Assembly (NCBI RefSeq): GCF_000820105.1
Contig: NZ_CDDB01000011.1
Location: 1-64,000, forward strand
Direction: 5' to 3'
Source: Aeromonas schubertii
Lineage (GTDB): Bacteria > Pseudomonadota > Gammaproteobacteria > Enterobacterales > Aeromonadaceae
DNA: 64,000 nt
Under the pieces are notes generated by a model. It worked only from the letters and a program-made list of their open reading frames with translations, searched no databases and was not told the origin of the DNA. A program made the translations under genes and the position numbers. Positions 1 through 8,916 of the stretch are shown in pieces. Positions within the stretch are counted from its first letter, which is position 1; every line of letters begins with the position of its first letter.

Positions 1-53
1 TCCTTAACTGATCGGCATTAGCCGTAAAGGCTCCTTTTGCGTCTCTTTAATAA

Positions 54-1061
54 TCAGAGTTTGGCCATCACGGCCTGGGTAAACTGGTCAGTGGTGGCGC
101 AGCCACCCAGATCTCGAGTCACGCACTGACCCGCCTCTATGGTGCTGCGCACTGCGGTCAGAATGCGCTCGGCCTTCTCTTGCATGCCGAGATACTCAAG
201 CATCTGCACCGAGGCAAGGATCACTGACGTGGGGTTGGCAATATTCTTGCCGGCGATATCGGGCGCGGAGCCGTGTACCGCTTCGAAGATGGCGGCGCCG
301 CTGCCGATATTGGCCCCCGGTGCCATGCCAAGGCCCCCCACCAGACCGGCGCAGAGATCCGAGAGGATGTCGCCAAACAGGTTGGTGGTGACGATCACAT
401 CGAAGCGCTCAGGGTACATCACCAGGTTCATGCAGGCGGCGTCGACGATCATCTCCTCACACTGGATCTCCGGGTGGCGTGCCGCTACCTGGCGCGCGAC
501 CTCCAGGAAGAGACCCGAGGTGGATTTGAGAATGTTGGCCTTGTGCACCACGGTCACCTTCTGGCGGCCCTCTTTCTTGGCCAGATCAAAGGCAAACTCG
601 ACGATGCGTTCGGCCCCTTCGCGGGTGACTATGCTCATTGCCTCGGCGCTGTTGTTATCATCGCTGCGGCGTTGACCGGCACCGGAATACATCCCCTCCG
701 TATTCTCACGTACCGTAATGATGTCGATGTTCTCGTAACGGCTCTTGGTCCCCTTGAAGGAGATAACCGGGCGCACGTTGGCGTAGAGGTTAAATTTCTT
801 GCGCAAGGAGACGTTGATGGAGGTGAAGCCACCACCAACCGGCGTCGTCAGGGGGCCCTTGAGGGTCACCTTGTTCTGGTCGATGAGATCCAGGGTTGCC
901 TGGGGCAGCAGCTCACCATGTTTTTCGAGCGCAGTCAGGCCGGCGTCGGCGTAGTCGTAGTCGAAATCGCAACCCGCTTTTTGCAGGATCTGGATGGCGG
1001 AGTCGATGATGCTGGGGCCGATGCCGTCACCCGGGATGACGGTGATTCTTGTTTTGGACAT
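54..1061 (-). CDS. icd: isocitrate dehydrogenase, NAD-type
   Basis: A 335-residue member of the isocitrate/isopropylmalate dehydrogenase family, which oxidises and decarboxylates isocitrate to 2-oxoglutarate in the cytosolic TCA cycle. The N-terminal ITVIPGDGIGPSI nucleotide/substrate motif, NVRP, TVRENTEGMYSG and the C-terminal AIFEAVHGSAPDIAGK and NPT motifs are all present. The length is near that of the short NAD-dependent/IDH3-like branch, not the roughly 416-residue NADP enzyme of E. coli. I chose the ATG at 1061 (MSKTRITV) because the family begins just before ITVIPGDG; an in-frame extension to 1133 adds 24 unrelated residues. The cofactor is inferred from length and family. Homoisocitrate or isopropylmalate dehydrogenase is a less likely alternative. 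Confidence 0.85.
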   Translation of the reverse strand: MSKTRITVIPGDGIGPSIIDSAIQILQKAGCDFDYDYADAGLTALEKHGELLPQATLDLIDQNKVTLKGPLTTPVGGGFTSINVSLRKKFNLYANVRPVISFKGTKSRYENIDIITVRENTEGMYSGAGQRRSDDNNSAEAMSIVTREGAERIVEFAFDLAKKEGRQKVTVVHKANILKSTSGLFLEVARQVAARHPEIQCEEMIVDAACMNLVMYPERFDVIVTTNLFGDILSDLCAGLVGGLGMAPGANIGSGAAIFEAVHGSAPDIAGKNIANPTSVILASVQMLEYLGMQEKAERILTAVRSTIEAGQCVTRDLGGCATTDQFTQAVMAKL

Positions 1062-1172
1062 AGGGCACTTCCGAGGTACAGATAGGTGTAGAAGTCGGTG
1101 TTTCTTATACCATTTTAGAAACATTTCCTCCATTTTTCTTTACATCATGGCGCCATTTTGAGCGCCTTCTCC

Positions 1173-1949
1173 TCAGTCGGGGGAGGGGAGTCTCAGATCC
1201 TTGAGATTAAACCCGAGTTCGATGTCGTCTCTCAGCCGCACCAGCTCAAAGGCCAGGCGGGCCTCATCGGCGTGAGCCTGCACCTTCTTTACCCCCTTGT
1301 CGTCGCTCTCTGCTGCCAGCAGGGCTGCCAGGCTGTCGTGGTCCTGCAGCAGCGCCGTGGCACTCTTGGGCCCGATCCCCGGTACCCCCTTGATACCGCT
1401 ACCTCCCACACCGGTCAGGGCCCAGTAGTCGACCAGCCGACCTGGCGCCACGCCAAACTGACTCTGGACGAAGGGCAGATCGAGCCAGCGCTTGTTGAAG
1501 TAGTCGCGGATGCGGATCTCCGGGCAGAGCAGTTGGCAAAACCCCTTGTCGGTCGACACTATGGTCACACACTGGCCGTGACGGGCCATCTTGCGGGCCA
1601 GGGTCGCGATCAGATCGTCCGCCTCATCGGTCTCCGAGAGCAGGGCATCGATGCCGAGCTCCCAGAAGGCATCCTGCAGACTATCGAGTCCGGCACGCAG
1701 TTCCGGCGGCATGGGGGTTCTTCCCTCCTTGTAGGCGGGAAAGCGTGCCTTTCGCCAGCCGTCCACCTCGGCGTCGAAGACCGCGATGGCATGGGTGGGG
1801 GCCGCCCGGGTGAGCAGTTTGCGGGTGGTATTGAGCAGGGTTGCCCGGGTCGCGATGAGGGCCTGATCCGGCGTCAGAGACTGGCTGGCTTGCACCGCGT
1901 GAATGCGGCGGATGAGATTGAGGGCATCGATGATCAGCAGATGGGACAT
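1173..1949 (-). CDS. xni: flap endonuclease Xni (ExoIX-like)
   Basis: A 258-residue protein of the 5'-3' exonuclease/FEN superfamily, as long as free-standing Xni/YgdG and lacking polymerase domains. Visible motifs are the N-terminal LLIIDALNLIRR, the acidic metal-site segments IAVFDAEVDGWR, ETDEADDLIA and STDKGFCQLL, and a helix-hairpin-helix-like GIKGVPGIGPKSA around residue 190. The ATG at 1949 begins MSHLLIID, where the family starts; longer in-frame sequence reads back through a terminator. It lies downstream of ppnN on the same strand. In enterics xni and ppnN are also near neighbours, which supports both calls. It is expected to process branched DNA flaps. Confidence 0.88.
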   Translation of the reverse strand: MSHLLIIDALNLIRRIHAVQASQSLTPDQALIATRATLLNTTRKLLTRAAPTHAIAVFDAEVDGWRKARFPAYKEGRTPMPPELRAGLDSLQDAFWELGIDALLSETDEADDLIATLARKMARHGQCVTIVSTDKGFCQLLCPEIRIRDYFNKRWLDLPFVQSQFGVAPGRLVDYWALTGVGGSGIKGVPGIGPKSATALLQDHDSLAALLAAESDDKGVKKVQAHADEARLAFELVRLRDDIELGFNLKDLRLPSPD

Positions 1950-1986
1950 GGAGGGCTCGCTCGGTTCGGGCCCGCCATTGTAACAA

Positions 1987-2009
1987 AAGGGGGCGCGTCG
2001 CGCCCCCTT
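1987..2009 (-). terminator. rho-independent terminator after ppnN
   Basis: A GC-rich inverted repeat with arms AAGGGGGCG and CGCCCCCTT and a 5-nt loop. On the minus strand it is followed by a short T run (CCCTTTTG). It begins 9 bp past the ppnN stop and before the xni start, so it should end the ppnN transcript and separate it, at least partly, from xni. Confidence 0.75.
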
Positions 2010-2017
2010 GCGGCGTC

Positions 2018-3373
2018 TTAACGGACTATCTCGTAGCAAGGCACATAGGCCGAGCCCGGCAACTTCATCCGTTGCTGCTTGACGAAGCTTTGCAGCAGCT
2101 TGTCCATCAGCAACATAAGCTCCTTGTCCCCATGGATCTTGAAGGGCCCCTTCTTCTCGATGGCGCGGATGCCCCCCTCCTTGACGTTCCCGGCTACGAT
2201 GCCGGAGAAGGCGCGTCGCAAGTTGGCCGCCAGGGATTGGGGCGGCTGGTTGCGATGCAGGTTGAGACTACCCATGGTCTCGTGGTTGGGCTCGAAGGGC
2301 AGCTGGAACTCCGGCTCTATCTTGAGAGACCAGTTGAAGGAGTAAGCATCCCCGACGGATTTGCGATACTCGCGGATCTTGGGCATCGCCTCTTTCAGGG
2401 CGCGGGCAACCTCGGGTGCATCGCCGATGATGATGCGATAGAGGCGGGTGGCTGCCTCGCCCAGGGTGGCACGCACGAAGTCGTCGATGGCGGTGAAGTA
2501 GTCGGCGCTCTCTTTGGGGCCCGTCAGTATGATGGGAATAGGCTGACGCTCGTTGGCCGGGTTCATCATGATACCGAGCAGGTAGAGCAGCTCTTCGGCC
2601 GTGCCGACCCCGCCGGGGAAGATGATGATGCCGTGACCGAGGCGTACGAAGGCCTCCAGTCGCTTCTCGATATCCGGCAGGATCACCAGCTCGTTGACGA
2701 TGGGGTTGGGCGGCTCGGCGGCGATGATCGAGGGTTCGGTCAGGCCGATATAGCGACTGTTCTTGATACGCTGCTTGGCGTGTCCCACGGCGGCTCCCTT
2801 CATGGGCCCCTCCATGGCGCCCGGACCACACCCGGTACAGATGTTGAGCTCGCGCAGGCCCAGCTCATTGCCGACGGCGCGGGTGTAGTTGTACTCGACC
2901 TCGTTGATGGAGTGGCCACCCCAGCAGACGACCAGATTGGGATCGGCGCCGGGCAGGATAGCCTTGGCATTGCGCAAGATGGCAAAGACCACGTTGGTGA
3001 TATGAGTGGAGTTGGTCAGGTTGACCTGGCGATTGGACTCGAGCTGATTGGAGACATAGAGGATATCGCGCAGCACCGAGAAGAGGTGTTCCTGGATACC
3101 GCGAATGATCTCGCCATCGACGAAGGCGTGCTCGGGGGCGTTGAAGAGCTCCAGCTTGACCCCCCGCTCACGACGAATCACATGGATGTCGAAGCTCTTG
3201 TAGCGCTCCAGTATCTCCTTGGAGCTGTCGGTGTGGCTGCCGGAGTTGAGTACCGCCAGGGAGCAGTTACGAAACAGCTGATAGATATCGCTGGTAGCGG
3301 TCTGCTTCAGGCGATCCACCTCGAGCTGTGACAGCAGATCCATGCTGCCGACCGGATTGATGTGGGTGATCAT
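2018..3373 (-). CDS. ppnN: nucleotide 5'-monophosphate nucleosidase PpnN (YgdH)
   Basis: A 451-residue protein closely matching the size and layout of PpnN/YgdH. In E. coli this enzyme hydrolyses purine and pyrimidine nucleoside monophosphates to base and ribose 5-phosphate and is stimulated by (p)ppGpp. The central Rossmann-like LOG/lysine-decarboxylase-like fold shows the phosphate-binding [15 protein letters not shown] near residue 250, with the family N-terminal domain before it and a C-terminal DUF3412-like domain ending near EIVR. The start at 3373 (MITHINPVG) agrees with family N-termini. It is transcribed towards xni and is probably monocistronic because of the terminator that follows. 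Regulation by alarmone is known for the family and is not visible here. Confidence 0.92.
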   Translation of the reverse strand: MITHINPVGSMDLLSQLEVDRLKQTATSDIYQLFRNCSLAVLNSGSHTDSSKEILERYKSFDIHVIRRERGVKLELFNAPEHAFVDGEIIRGIQEHLFSVLRDILYVSNQLESNRQVNLTNSTHITNVVFAILRNAKAILPGADPNLVVCWGGHSINEVEYNYTRAVGNELGLRELNICTGCGPGAMEGPMKGAAVGHAKQRIKNSRYIGLTEPSIIAAEPPNPIVNELVILPDIEKRLEAFVRLGHGIIIFPGGVGTAEELLYLLGIMMNPANERQPIPIILTGPKESADYFTAIDDFVRATLGEAATRLYRIIIGDAPEVARALKEAMPKIREYRKSVGDAYSFNWSLKIEPEFQLPFEPNHETMGSLNLHRNQPPQSLAANLRRAFSGIVAGNVKEGGIRAIEKKGPFKIHGDKELMLLMDKLLQSFVKQQRMKLPGSAYVPCYEIVR

Positions 3374-3417
3374 AGGCCCCCCTTAGGGTTGTTCTTATCA
3401 TTCTTCCTGATTCATCA

Positions 3418-3441
3418 AAGGGATACCGACTGGTATCCCTT
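3418..3441 (-). terminator. hairpin terminator after the GGDEF gene
   Basis: A perfect inverted repeat with arms AAGGGATACC and GGTATCCCTT around a 4-nt loop. It lies about 80 bp past the stop of the minus-strand GGDEF gene and upstream of ppnN. The T tract on the minus strand is short (CCCTTTGATG), so termination is likely but not certain. Confidence 0.55.
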
Positions 3442-3518
3442 CCATCCGATACTAGATGCAAGCGGGGCAAAAGGGGAATAGGGGGCGAGTTCGTCTGCTG
3501 CTTTTTTGTGCTTCCCGA

Positions 3519-5093
3519 TCAGAACACCAGGTTGACCTGGTCGCGCCCCGAGTGCTTGGAGTTGTAGAGCGCCTGATCGGCTCGCTCGAAAGCATCCGTG
3601 GGCTGGTCCCCCTCCTTGAACAGGGTGGCGCCGATGGAGATGGTGATCTCTACCCGGGCATCCTTGAAGCGGAACGGGATGCTCTTGATGGTCTGGCGCA
3701 GCTTGTCGAGGGGTTTTTGGAACTTGTCGGGGTTGATATTGGGCAGCAGGATCACAAACTCCTCACCACCGAAGCGGGCGATGAAGTCCGTATCGCGCAG
3801 GGTCCGTTGCAGCGCCTTGGCCACAACCTTGAGGGCCTTGTCACCGGCCATGTGGCCATAGTTGTCGTTGATGGTCTTGAAGTGGTCTATGTCTACCACC
3901 GCCAGACAGAGGGGGGTCTGGTAGCGCAGCCAGCGTTTGTACTCGAGCTCGAGCCGCTCGTCGAGGGCCGCCCGGTTGTGTACCTGGGTCAGGCTGTCGA
4001 GGAACAACTTGTGCTTCTGGATGGTGAGACGCTTCTTGTATTCGGCGGTCTCATCCTTCATCAGTCGCAGCTTGGCCTCCATGGCGGAGAGGCGGGTCAT
4101 CAGGCCACGCTCGCGTTGATAGAGGGCATCCCGTTCGCTGAGCAGGTGCGAGATGGCGTCCATATGGCGGTGGATGGCGAGCTTGAGCTCTTCGACCGTC
4201 TGCTGGTTGCCAAGCGTCTTGCCGATGGCCTGCAGCTCCTTGTTGAGGGCCAGTCTGCTGAGGGTGGTTTCATCTTGCAGGCTACGCCCCTCGTCGAGGG
4301 TCTCGGTAAAGCTGAAGTGAACGGCGTTAAGGCTTTCGTTGAGGCTGCTCAGGAAGGAGTGGGAGGCTTTGCGCTCCTCACGGGTCCCCTGAATGATCAG
4401 CTCAATGACCTGCAGGGCCATATTGGCCAGGTTTTCCAGGGGAACCCCTTGCAGCAACTCGCGGCGGATGCTGTCCAGCTGTTCGCCAGTCTGGCCGGCG
4501 AAGTCGAGCTCTGTGATGAGTCGTTGCAGTTCGTCGGCCAGTTGGCCTGACGAGCCGGGCTCCAGCTCCGCGTCGGGGAGGGGGACGTCCTGATTTTCTT
4601 GAAGCAGGGGGGATTGGGCGGACTGGTACTTCAGGGCTTGCTGGTAATACTCAAGCAACTTCAATACTTTGCGATGATAATCGCCAAAGCTGTAGCCATC
4701 GTCGGCGAGCAGATGCTCGCGCAGGGTCTGGCAGGCCTTCTCGGTGAAGTCTCGTACCGGACGGATATTTTTTGCGCCAAAATGGACCGCATCACGAACC
4801 GAATCGATCGAGTCTTGAACGGCGTCAGAGTGACGCTGCAGCAGCCGCTCGATGAGTACCATCTCAGCATCGAGAGTCATATAGGTGTGGTTGACGTCGA
4901 TCCGCTGCTTGAGCTTCGCGAGTCGGGTGTCGAGCTCGCGATCATGACCCCGGCAGGCCAGCATCAATTTGGTAAGGAATTGGGTAATCCGGGTGCGCTC
5001 GACGACCGTCTGCTCCCTCAATTCGCTCAGCTTAACTCTCAGCTCGTTCATCTGTTCTGCCGAAGTGGCCATGTCCTTCATAAAAGAGGTCAC
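3519..5093 (-). CDS. GGDEF-domain diguanylate cyclase
   Basis: A 524-residue protein with a C-terminal GGDEF domain (about residues 360-524) that should make cyclic di-GMP from two GTP. The active-site signature is RFGGEEFVILLP, an intact GG(D/E)EF, preceded by LDSLTQVHNRAALDERL and the metal-binding VVDIDHFKTINDNYGH. The N-terminal two thirds is soluble, strongly helical and rich in Glu, Gln, Arg and Leu with no membrane segment, so it probably senses or dimerises through a long coiled coil. There is no clear inhibitory RxxD site in the usual position. Start sites at MTSFMKDMA (5093) or the internal MKDMA are both possible. It ends the same-strand run that begins with the TPR/GGDEF-like gene 39 bp upstream, so the two may be co-transcribed. 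Confidence 0.88.
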   Translation of the reverse strand: MTSFMKDMATSAEQMNELRVKLSELREQTVVERTRITQFLTKLMLACRGHDRELDTRLAKLKQRIDVNHTYMTLDAEMVLIERLLQRHSDAVQDSIDSVRDAVHFGAKNIRPVRDFTEKACQTLREHLLADDGYSFGDYHRKVLKLLEYYQQALKYQSAQSPLLQENQDVPLPDAELEPGSSGQLADELQRLITELDFAGQTGEQLDSIRRELLQGVPLENLANMALQVIELIIQGTREERKASHSFLSSLNESLNAVHFSFTETLDEGRSLQDETTLSRLALNKELQAIGKTLGNQQTVEELKLAIHRHMDAISHLLSERDALYQRERGLMTRLSAMEAKLRLMKDETAEYKKRLTIQKHKLFLDSLTQVHNRAALDERLELEYKRWLRYQTPLCLAVVDIDHFKTINDNYGHMAGDKALKVVAKALQRTLRDTDFIARFGGEEFVILLPNINPDKFQKPLDKLRQTIKSIPFRFKDARVEITISIGATLFKEGDQPTDAFERADQALYNSKHSGRDQVNLVF

Positions 5094-5132
5094 CTGTCAT
5101 TGTTATTATGAGCATAAAAAACGGTCGCGTCG

Positions 5133-7400
5133 TCAGTGTTCAGATGCCTGCTTCCTGGCCAGCATATGCCACTCAATCCACTGTTTTTCATGTGAAGAAT
5201 TCACTTTAACCAGCCCTTTGTCAATTGCCATCAGGCAGCGCTCCCAGACATCCCCATGGAAGAACGCCGCCTGTTGGCAATCCACGGCGGCCAGTTCAAC
5301 CCAGGCTGCCCGGCCGTCGCTGCGGCCGGCCGATACCGCACCGGCCAGGGCCAGGTAGCAGAGGTCAAACAGACGGCGATGATCGAAGGCGCCGGCCGCC
5401 TTGGGCAGGAAGGGGTAGCTGATGATACCGAGGGCTACCCGGCGATCGAGCTCCAGGTCGCTTGGGAAGGCATCGAGCCAGGCGATGAGCTCATCGGCCA
5501 GGCGGGGGAGATCGGTCACATGGCGCTGGGGGACGACATAGAGCAGATGCCCCTCGCGCAGATCGTAGATGCGGCCATCCCTGGGCTTGCCCGCCTCCAG
5601 ATAGTGGCCAAAGGCCTGCTCCAGCTCGCAGGCGACCTGATGTCCGAAGCGTTCGCGGCAATCGATCAGGAAGGGGACCTTGAACAGCAGGTAATGGAGC
5701 TTGTCATCGAATGCCTTCTCCCCCTCTTCGGTCAGATACCAGAGATCCGAGCTCTGCTGGCGTTTGGCCATCTCCTCCGGGGTGCGTTGCAGCAGCCGTT
5801 GCCAGTTGGGCAGGCCGGTTCTGGCCTCTTTTTGCAAAGCCCGGCCGAGCGCCTTGTTTTGCAGGCGCAGGGTGCGCAACTTGAGCCAGAGCGTAAAGAA
5901 GAGCCAGATGAAGAGTGCCAGTGAGAGGCCGGTCAGTATGGAGGTCCACTGGTAGCGCTGGCGAGAGCGCTGTTCCTCTTTGAGGGTCTTGTCGAGCTGG
6001 CTGATCATCTGCTCCCGCTCGACCCGTTGATAATGCTCTTCCAGCCCATCCTGATAGAGGTCGGTCTGCTGCTGGCGTACCTGTTCGCTGCTCTGGTGGA
6101 AGCGTTTGTAGCTGGCCAGCGCCTGCTGATAGAAGCCCTTCTGCTCATAGGCTCCCGCCAGCAAGCGGTAGAGCGCGATCTGCCGCGCTTTGTCCCCGAG
6201 TTGATTGGCCAGGGTCAGGGCATTTTCGAGCTGCAAGATGGCGATGCCCGCCTCGCGCTGGCGCAGGTGCAGCTCCCCCAGCAGTTGCAATGTGTCGACC
6301 AGGGGCGCCTTGTCGTCGCCAAACTCATAGGCCTGGCGGGCGGCGTTGAGGTAGTTGCGCGCCAGCACCAGATTACCCGCCTGCAGGTAGGTCTTGCCAA
6401 TTTCGAACTTGAGCCTGGCCCCTTGCTGCTGCGGGGCCCTGTCGTCTTGCAGATCCAGGGCGTTGAAGAAATAGACCAGGGCCATGTTGAGATCACCCTG
6501 CTCCCGGTTGAGCTGGGCCAGGGCGATTAACGCCTGCTGCAGGGGGCGAGGATCCCCCAGATTCTGATAGTGATCGGCCGAGCTGCTGGCGAATTCGAGC
6601 GCCTTCTTGAGGTTACCCTCGTCGCGATAGAGGGCGGCGATCTGGGCGGTCAGCATGCCAAGGAAGAAGTGTTGCTCCATCCCCTCGACCCGCTTGAGGG
6701 CATCGAGATATTGACCCAGCGCCATCTCGGGTTGGCGGATGGCCAGATAGAAGTCACCCTGCACGGCCCCGTACCAGGCGAGCTGGATGGGGTCTGCGCT
6801 CTTCTCTGCCGCCTTCTGGCTCTTTGCCAGCAAGTCTTTGGCCTGCTCGAGCTGATGATGGCCGATGGCCAGGGAGGCCTCCAGCAGGGGGGCATAGACT
6901 TGCAAGGGATGGGCCCGGAGCGCCGGCTCTGCAAGCAGGCGATCGAGCTGTCCCAGCAGAGGGCGAGCCTCATGAAGGCGGCGCTCATCCCGGGTCAACA
7001 AGCGGGAGTTGAGGTAGAGGGTGCTTGCCAGCTGGCTGGTGAACCCTTCCTTCTGGGCAACTTCCTGGGCCTGGGTCAGGGTGGCCAACGCGGCCTGAAT
7101 CTCGCTGGCCTGGGCCAGACAGATACCCTTGAGCATCAGTGCGGCATTGACCTGCTCCTGGGTACGGTAATTGAGCAGTGGCTCCCGATAGGAGTTGGTC
7201 TGGCTGCTGCTCAGCACCTGGGTCGGATTTTCCCCGATGCGCTGGAGGAAGGCATCGGCGAGGCGCACGCACTCACGGGGCTGGTTGAAGGCCTGAGCCT
7301 GGGCCGAGATGAGCTCGCTGGGCAGGGATGTCTTGGCCAACTCCAGTTCGGGAGTCGACAGGGAAGACATCATCATGGCCAGAAAGAGCAGTTGGTTCAT
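5133..7400 (-). CDS. TPR sensor with transmembrane helix and degenerate GGDEF-like C-terminus
   Basis: A 755-residue protein. A short hydrophobic N-terminus (MNQLLFLAMMMSS) suggests export. Residues about 30-470 are helical repeats of TPR type, with recurring A-L-Y-L patterns such as AQIAALYRDEGNLKKALEFA. A single transmembrane segment follows near residue 490 (GLSLALFIWLFFTLWL). The C-terminal 240 residues resemble a GGDEF domain: RTGLPNWQRLL aligns with the usual LTGLxNR segment, but no GGDEF motif is present where the active site should be. This topology fits a periplasmic TPR sensor with a cytoplasmic, catalytically dead GGDEF-like output domain. It lies 39 bp upstream of an active GGDEF gene, so one may modulate the other (inference). 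Confidence 0.75.
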   Translation of the reverse strand: MNQLLFLAMMMSSLSTPELELAKTSLPSELISAQAQAFNQPRECVRLADAFLQRIGENPTQVLSSSQTNSYREPLLNYRTQEQVNAALMLKGICLAQASEIQAALATLTQAQEVAQKEGFTSQLASTLYLNSRLLTRDERRLHEARPLLGQLDRLLAEPALRAHPLQVYAPLLEASLAIGHHQLEQAKDLLAKSQKAAEKSADPIQLAWYGAVQGDFYLAIRQPEMALGQYLDALKRVEGMEQHFFLGMLTAQIAALYRDEGNLKKALEFASSSADHYQNLGDPRPLQQALIALAQLNREQGDLNMALVYFFNALDLQDDRAPQQQGARLKFEIGKTYLQAGNLVLARNYLNAARQAYEFGDDKAPLVDTLQLLGELHLRQREAGIAILQLENALTLANQLGDKARQIALYRLLAGAYEQKGFYQQALASYKRFHQSSEQVRQQQTDLYQDGLEEHYQRVEREQMISQLDKTLKEEQRSRQRYQWTSILTGLSLALFIWLFFTLWLKLRTLRLQNKALGRALQKEARTGLPNWQRLLQRTPEEMAKRQQSSDLWYLTEEGEKAFDDKLHYLLFKVPFLIDCRERFGHQVACELEQAFGHYLEAGKPRDGRIYDLREGHLLYVVPQRHVTDLPRLADELIAWLDAFPSDLELDRRVALGIISYPFLPKAAGAFDHRRLFDLCYLALAGAVSAGRSDGRAAWVELAAVDCQQAAFFHGDVWERCLMAIDKGLVKVNSSHEKQWIEWHMLARKQASEH

Positions 7401-7412
7401 TGTCAGTAACAG

Positions 7413-7456
7413 CGCGCAAGGGGTCAGGGCATGTTAGCCAAGGGGCCCCTTGCGCG
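7413..7456 (-). terminator. long inverted repeat between queF and the TPR gene
   Basis: Arms CGCGCAAGGGG (7413-7423) and CCCCTTGCGCG (7446-7456) are perfectly complementary over 11 bp. They enclose 22 nt that include a further AAGGGGCCCCTT palindrome. The element follows the queF stop by about 20 bp on the minus strand and precedes the TPR gene start. It lacks a T tract, so it could act as an mRNA 3' end, an attenuator or a protein-binding palindrome. Confidence 0.45.
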
Positions 7457-7473
7457 TCCAGCGCTGGAAAAGA

Positions 7474-8322
7474 TTACTGGCGAATCAGTCGGATATTCGC
7501 GGGGGAGCGCTCAAAATCGCTACGGAACGGGTTGATATCCAGTCCGCCACGACGGGTATAACGGGCATAGACGGTGAGTCGGTGGCAGCCACACAGGGCC
7601 TTGAGGTCGGTAAAGATCCGCTCGACACACTGCTCATGGAACTCGTTGTGTTGACGAAACGAGATCAGGTAGCGCAGCAGCTTCTCCCGGTCGATACGTG
7701 GGCCCTGATAGTGGATCACCACTGAGCCCCAGTCCGGCTGGGAGGTGACCAGGCAGTTGGACTTGAGCAGGTGACTGTGCAGTGTCTCTTCCACCTCCTC
7801 GTCGCCGGTGGCGCCGTCGAGCCAGGCGCTGTCGAAGTGGTAGTCGTTTACCTCGATGTCGAGGTGATCGATACACTCCCCGGGCAGGGTGGCGATGGTG
7901 GCCGGTGCCTCATCGAGGTGCCACAGGGTCACCGCTACCGGCGCGCCGGCACAGGCCCCGAGATCTTGCTCGAGCAGCGCCTGTACGGCAGCCAGGCTCT
8001 CGCAGCGGGTCTGGTTGAAGGAGTTGAGGTAAAGCTTGAATGACTTGGATTCAATCAGATTCGTGCTGGTGGCCGGAATGCGAACCTCTCCCAGGGCGAC
8101 CACGGGCTTGCCCTTGCTATCGAGCCAGGAGAGTTCATAGAGGGTCCAGATATCCTCTCCCTGGAAGGGCAGGGCATCGCCCAGAGAGAGGTCATCGCGG
8201 TTCAGGCTGCGCGGGACCGGTTGCAGCAGGCTTGGTGTGTAGCTGCTGATGTAGTCGGATTTCTGGCCGAGGGAGAGGCCGGCCAGAGCCTTGGCGCCGG
8301 CGTAACGGTCTTGGTTGGTCAT
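7474..8322 (-). CDS. queF: NADPH-dependent 7-cyano-7-deazaguanine reductase QueF
   Basis: A 282-residue protein, the length of the long (YqcD-type) QueF. This enzyme reduces preQ0 to preQ1 in queuosine biosynthesis for tRNA wobble modification. The catalytic cysteine lies in [15 protein letters not shown], and the substrate-binding segment [15 protein letters not shown] is intact. The C-terminal half carries the T-fold motif [13 protein letters not shown] chose the ATG at 8322 (MTNQDRYAG) by family N-terminus; the frame stays open upstream only as an antisense of syd. It is divergent from syd with 54 bp between start codons, as in enterics, so the two promoters share this short gap. Confidence 0.95.
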   Translation of the reverse strand: MTNQDRYAGAKALAGLSLGQKSDYISSYTPSLLQPVPRSLNRDDLSLGDALPFQGEDIWTLYELSWLDSKGKPVVALGEVRIPATSTNLIESKSFKLYLNSFNQTRCESLAAVQALLEQDLGACAGAPVAVTLWHLDEAPATIATLPGECIDHLDIEVNDYHFDSAWLDGATGDEEVEETLHSHLLKSNCLVTSQPDWGSVVIHYQGPRIDREKLLRYLISFRQHNEFHEQCVERIFTDLKALCGCHRLTVYARYTRRGGLDINPFRSDFERSPANIRLIRQ

Positions 8323-8376
8323 GGTGTCGATGTCGCATAAAATGACGGGCTTTGGCGGCAATTGTGGTGAATTTGG

Positions 8377-8916
8377 ATGACGGATCAAGTGTTGTGTGCG
8401 CTGGGGCGCCTGTTTGTACGCTGGCAGCAGCTGGGGGAGAGCCGGGGCAGCCTGCCCCTGTGCGAGTTTGAGGCGGGATGGCATTCCCCGTGTGAGCTTG
8501 GAGAGCCCCACGATGGGCGGGTCGCCTGGCGTCCTGCCGCTCGCCCCGAGGCGGAGGACTTCTCCGCGCTCGAGCAGGCCCTCGAACTCCCCTTGCACCC
8601 CTCCATCAAGGCCCTCTATGGCCACTGGTTCAGCCGCCCCCTCACCCTCTGGTTCAAGGGGCTGCGCCTCTGCCTCATCCAGCCATGGAACCAGGAGGAT
8701 CTGGATCTCCTCAAGGAGAACCTCATCGGTCACCTGCTCATGCAGCGCAAGCTCGGGCGTACACCGACCCTGTTTCTGGCCAGTTGCCGGGACGAGATGG
8801 GGATCATCAGCCTCGATAACGGGAGTGGTGAGGTGCTCTTCGAGCGGCTCGACAGCGACAAACGCACCATCATAGCGCCGGATCTGGCGACCTTCCTCGA
8901 CCGCTTGCTCCCCTGA
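8377..8916 (+). CDS. syd: SecY-interacting protein Syd
   Basis: A 179-residue acidic cytosolic protein matching Syd, which binds the SecY translocon and monitors assembly of the SecYEG complex in E. coli. Conserved segments visible are [41 protein letters not shown] and the C-terminal [11 protein letters not shown]. The start ATG at 8377 leaves the short divergent gap to queF, matching the enteric queF/syd order. Its stop codon abuts the stop of the convergent exporter gene with no spacer. In enterics syd is followed directly by yqcC; here five minus-strand genes are inserted between them. Confidence 0.93.
   Translation: MTDQVLCALGRLFVRWQQLGESRGSLPLCEFEAGWHSPCELGEPHDGRVAWRPAARPEAEDFSALEQALELPLHPSIKALYGHWFSRPLTLWFKGLRLCLIQPWNQEDLDLLKENLIGHLLMQRKLGRTPTLFLASCRDEMGIISLDNGSGEVLFERLDSDKRTIIAPDLATFLDRLLP

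Noticed and set aside
2072-3331. Long open frame on the plus strand opposite ppnN
   Set aside because: It is a GC-driven shadow of ppnN with low-complexity Gly/Leu/Asp translation, no ribosome binding site and no family likeness. Similar long antisense frames opposite the M13 peptidase (14687-16816) and the antiporter (19400-20422) are rejected for the same reason.
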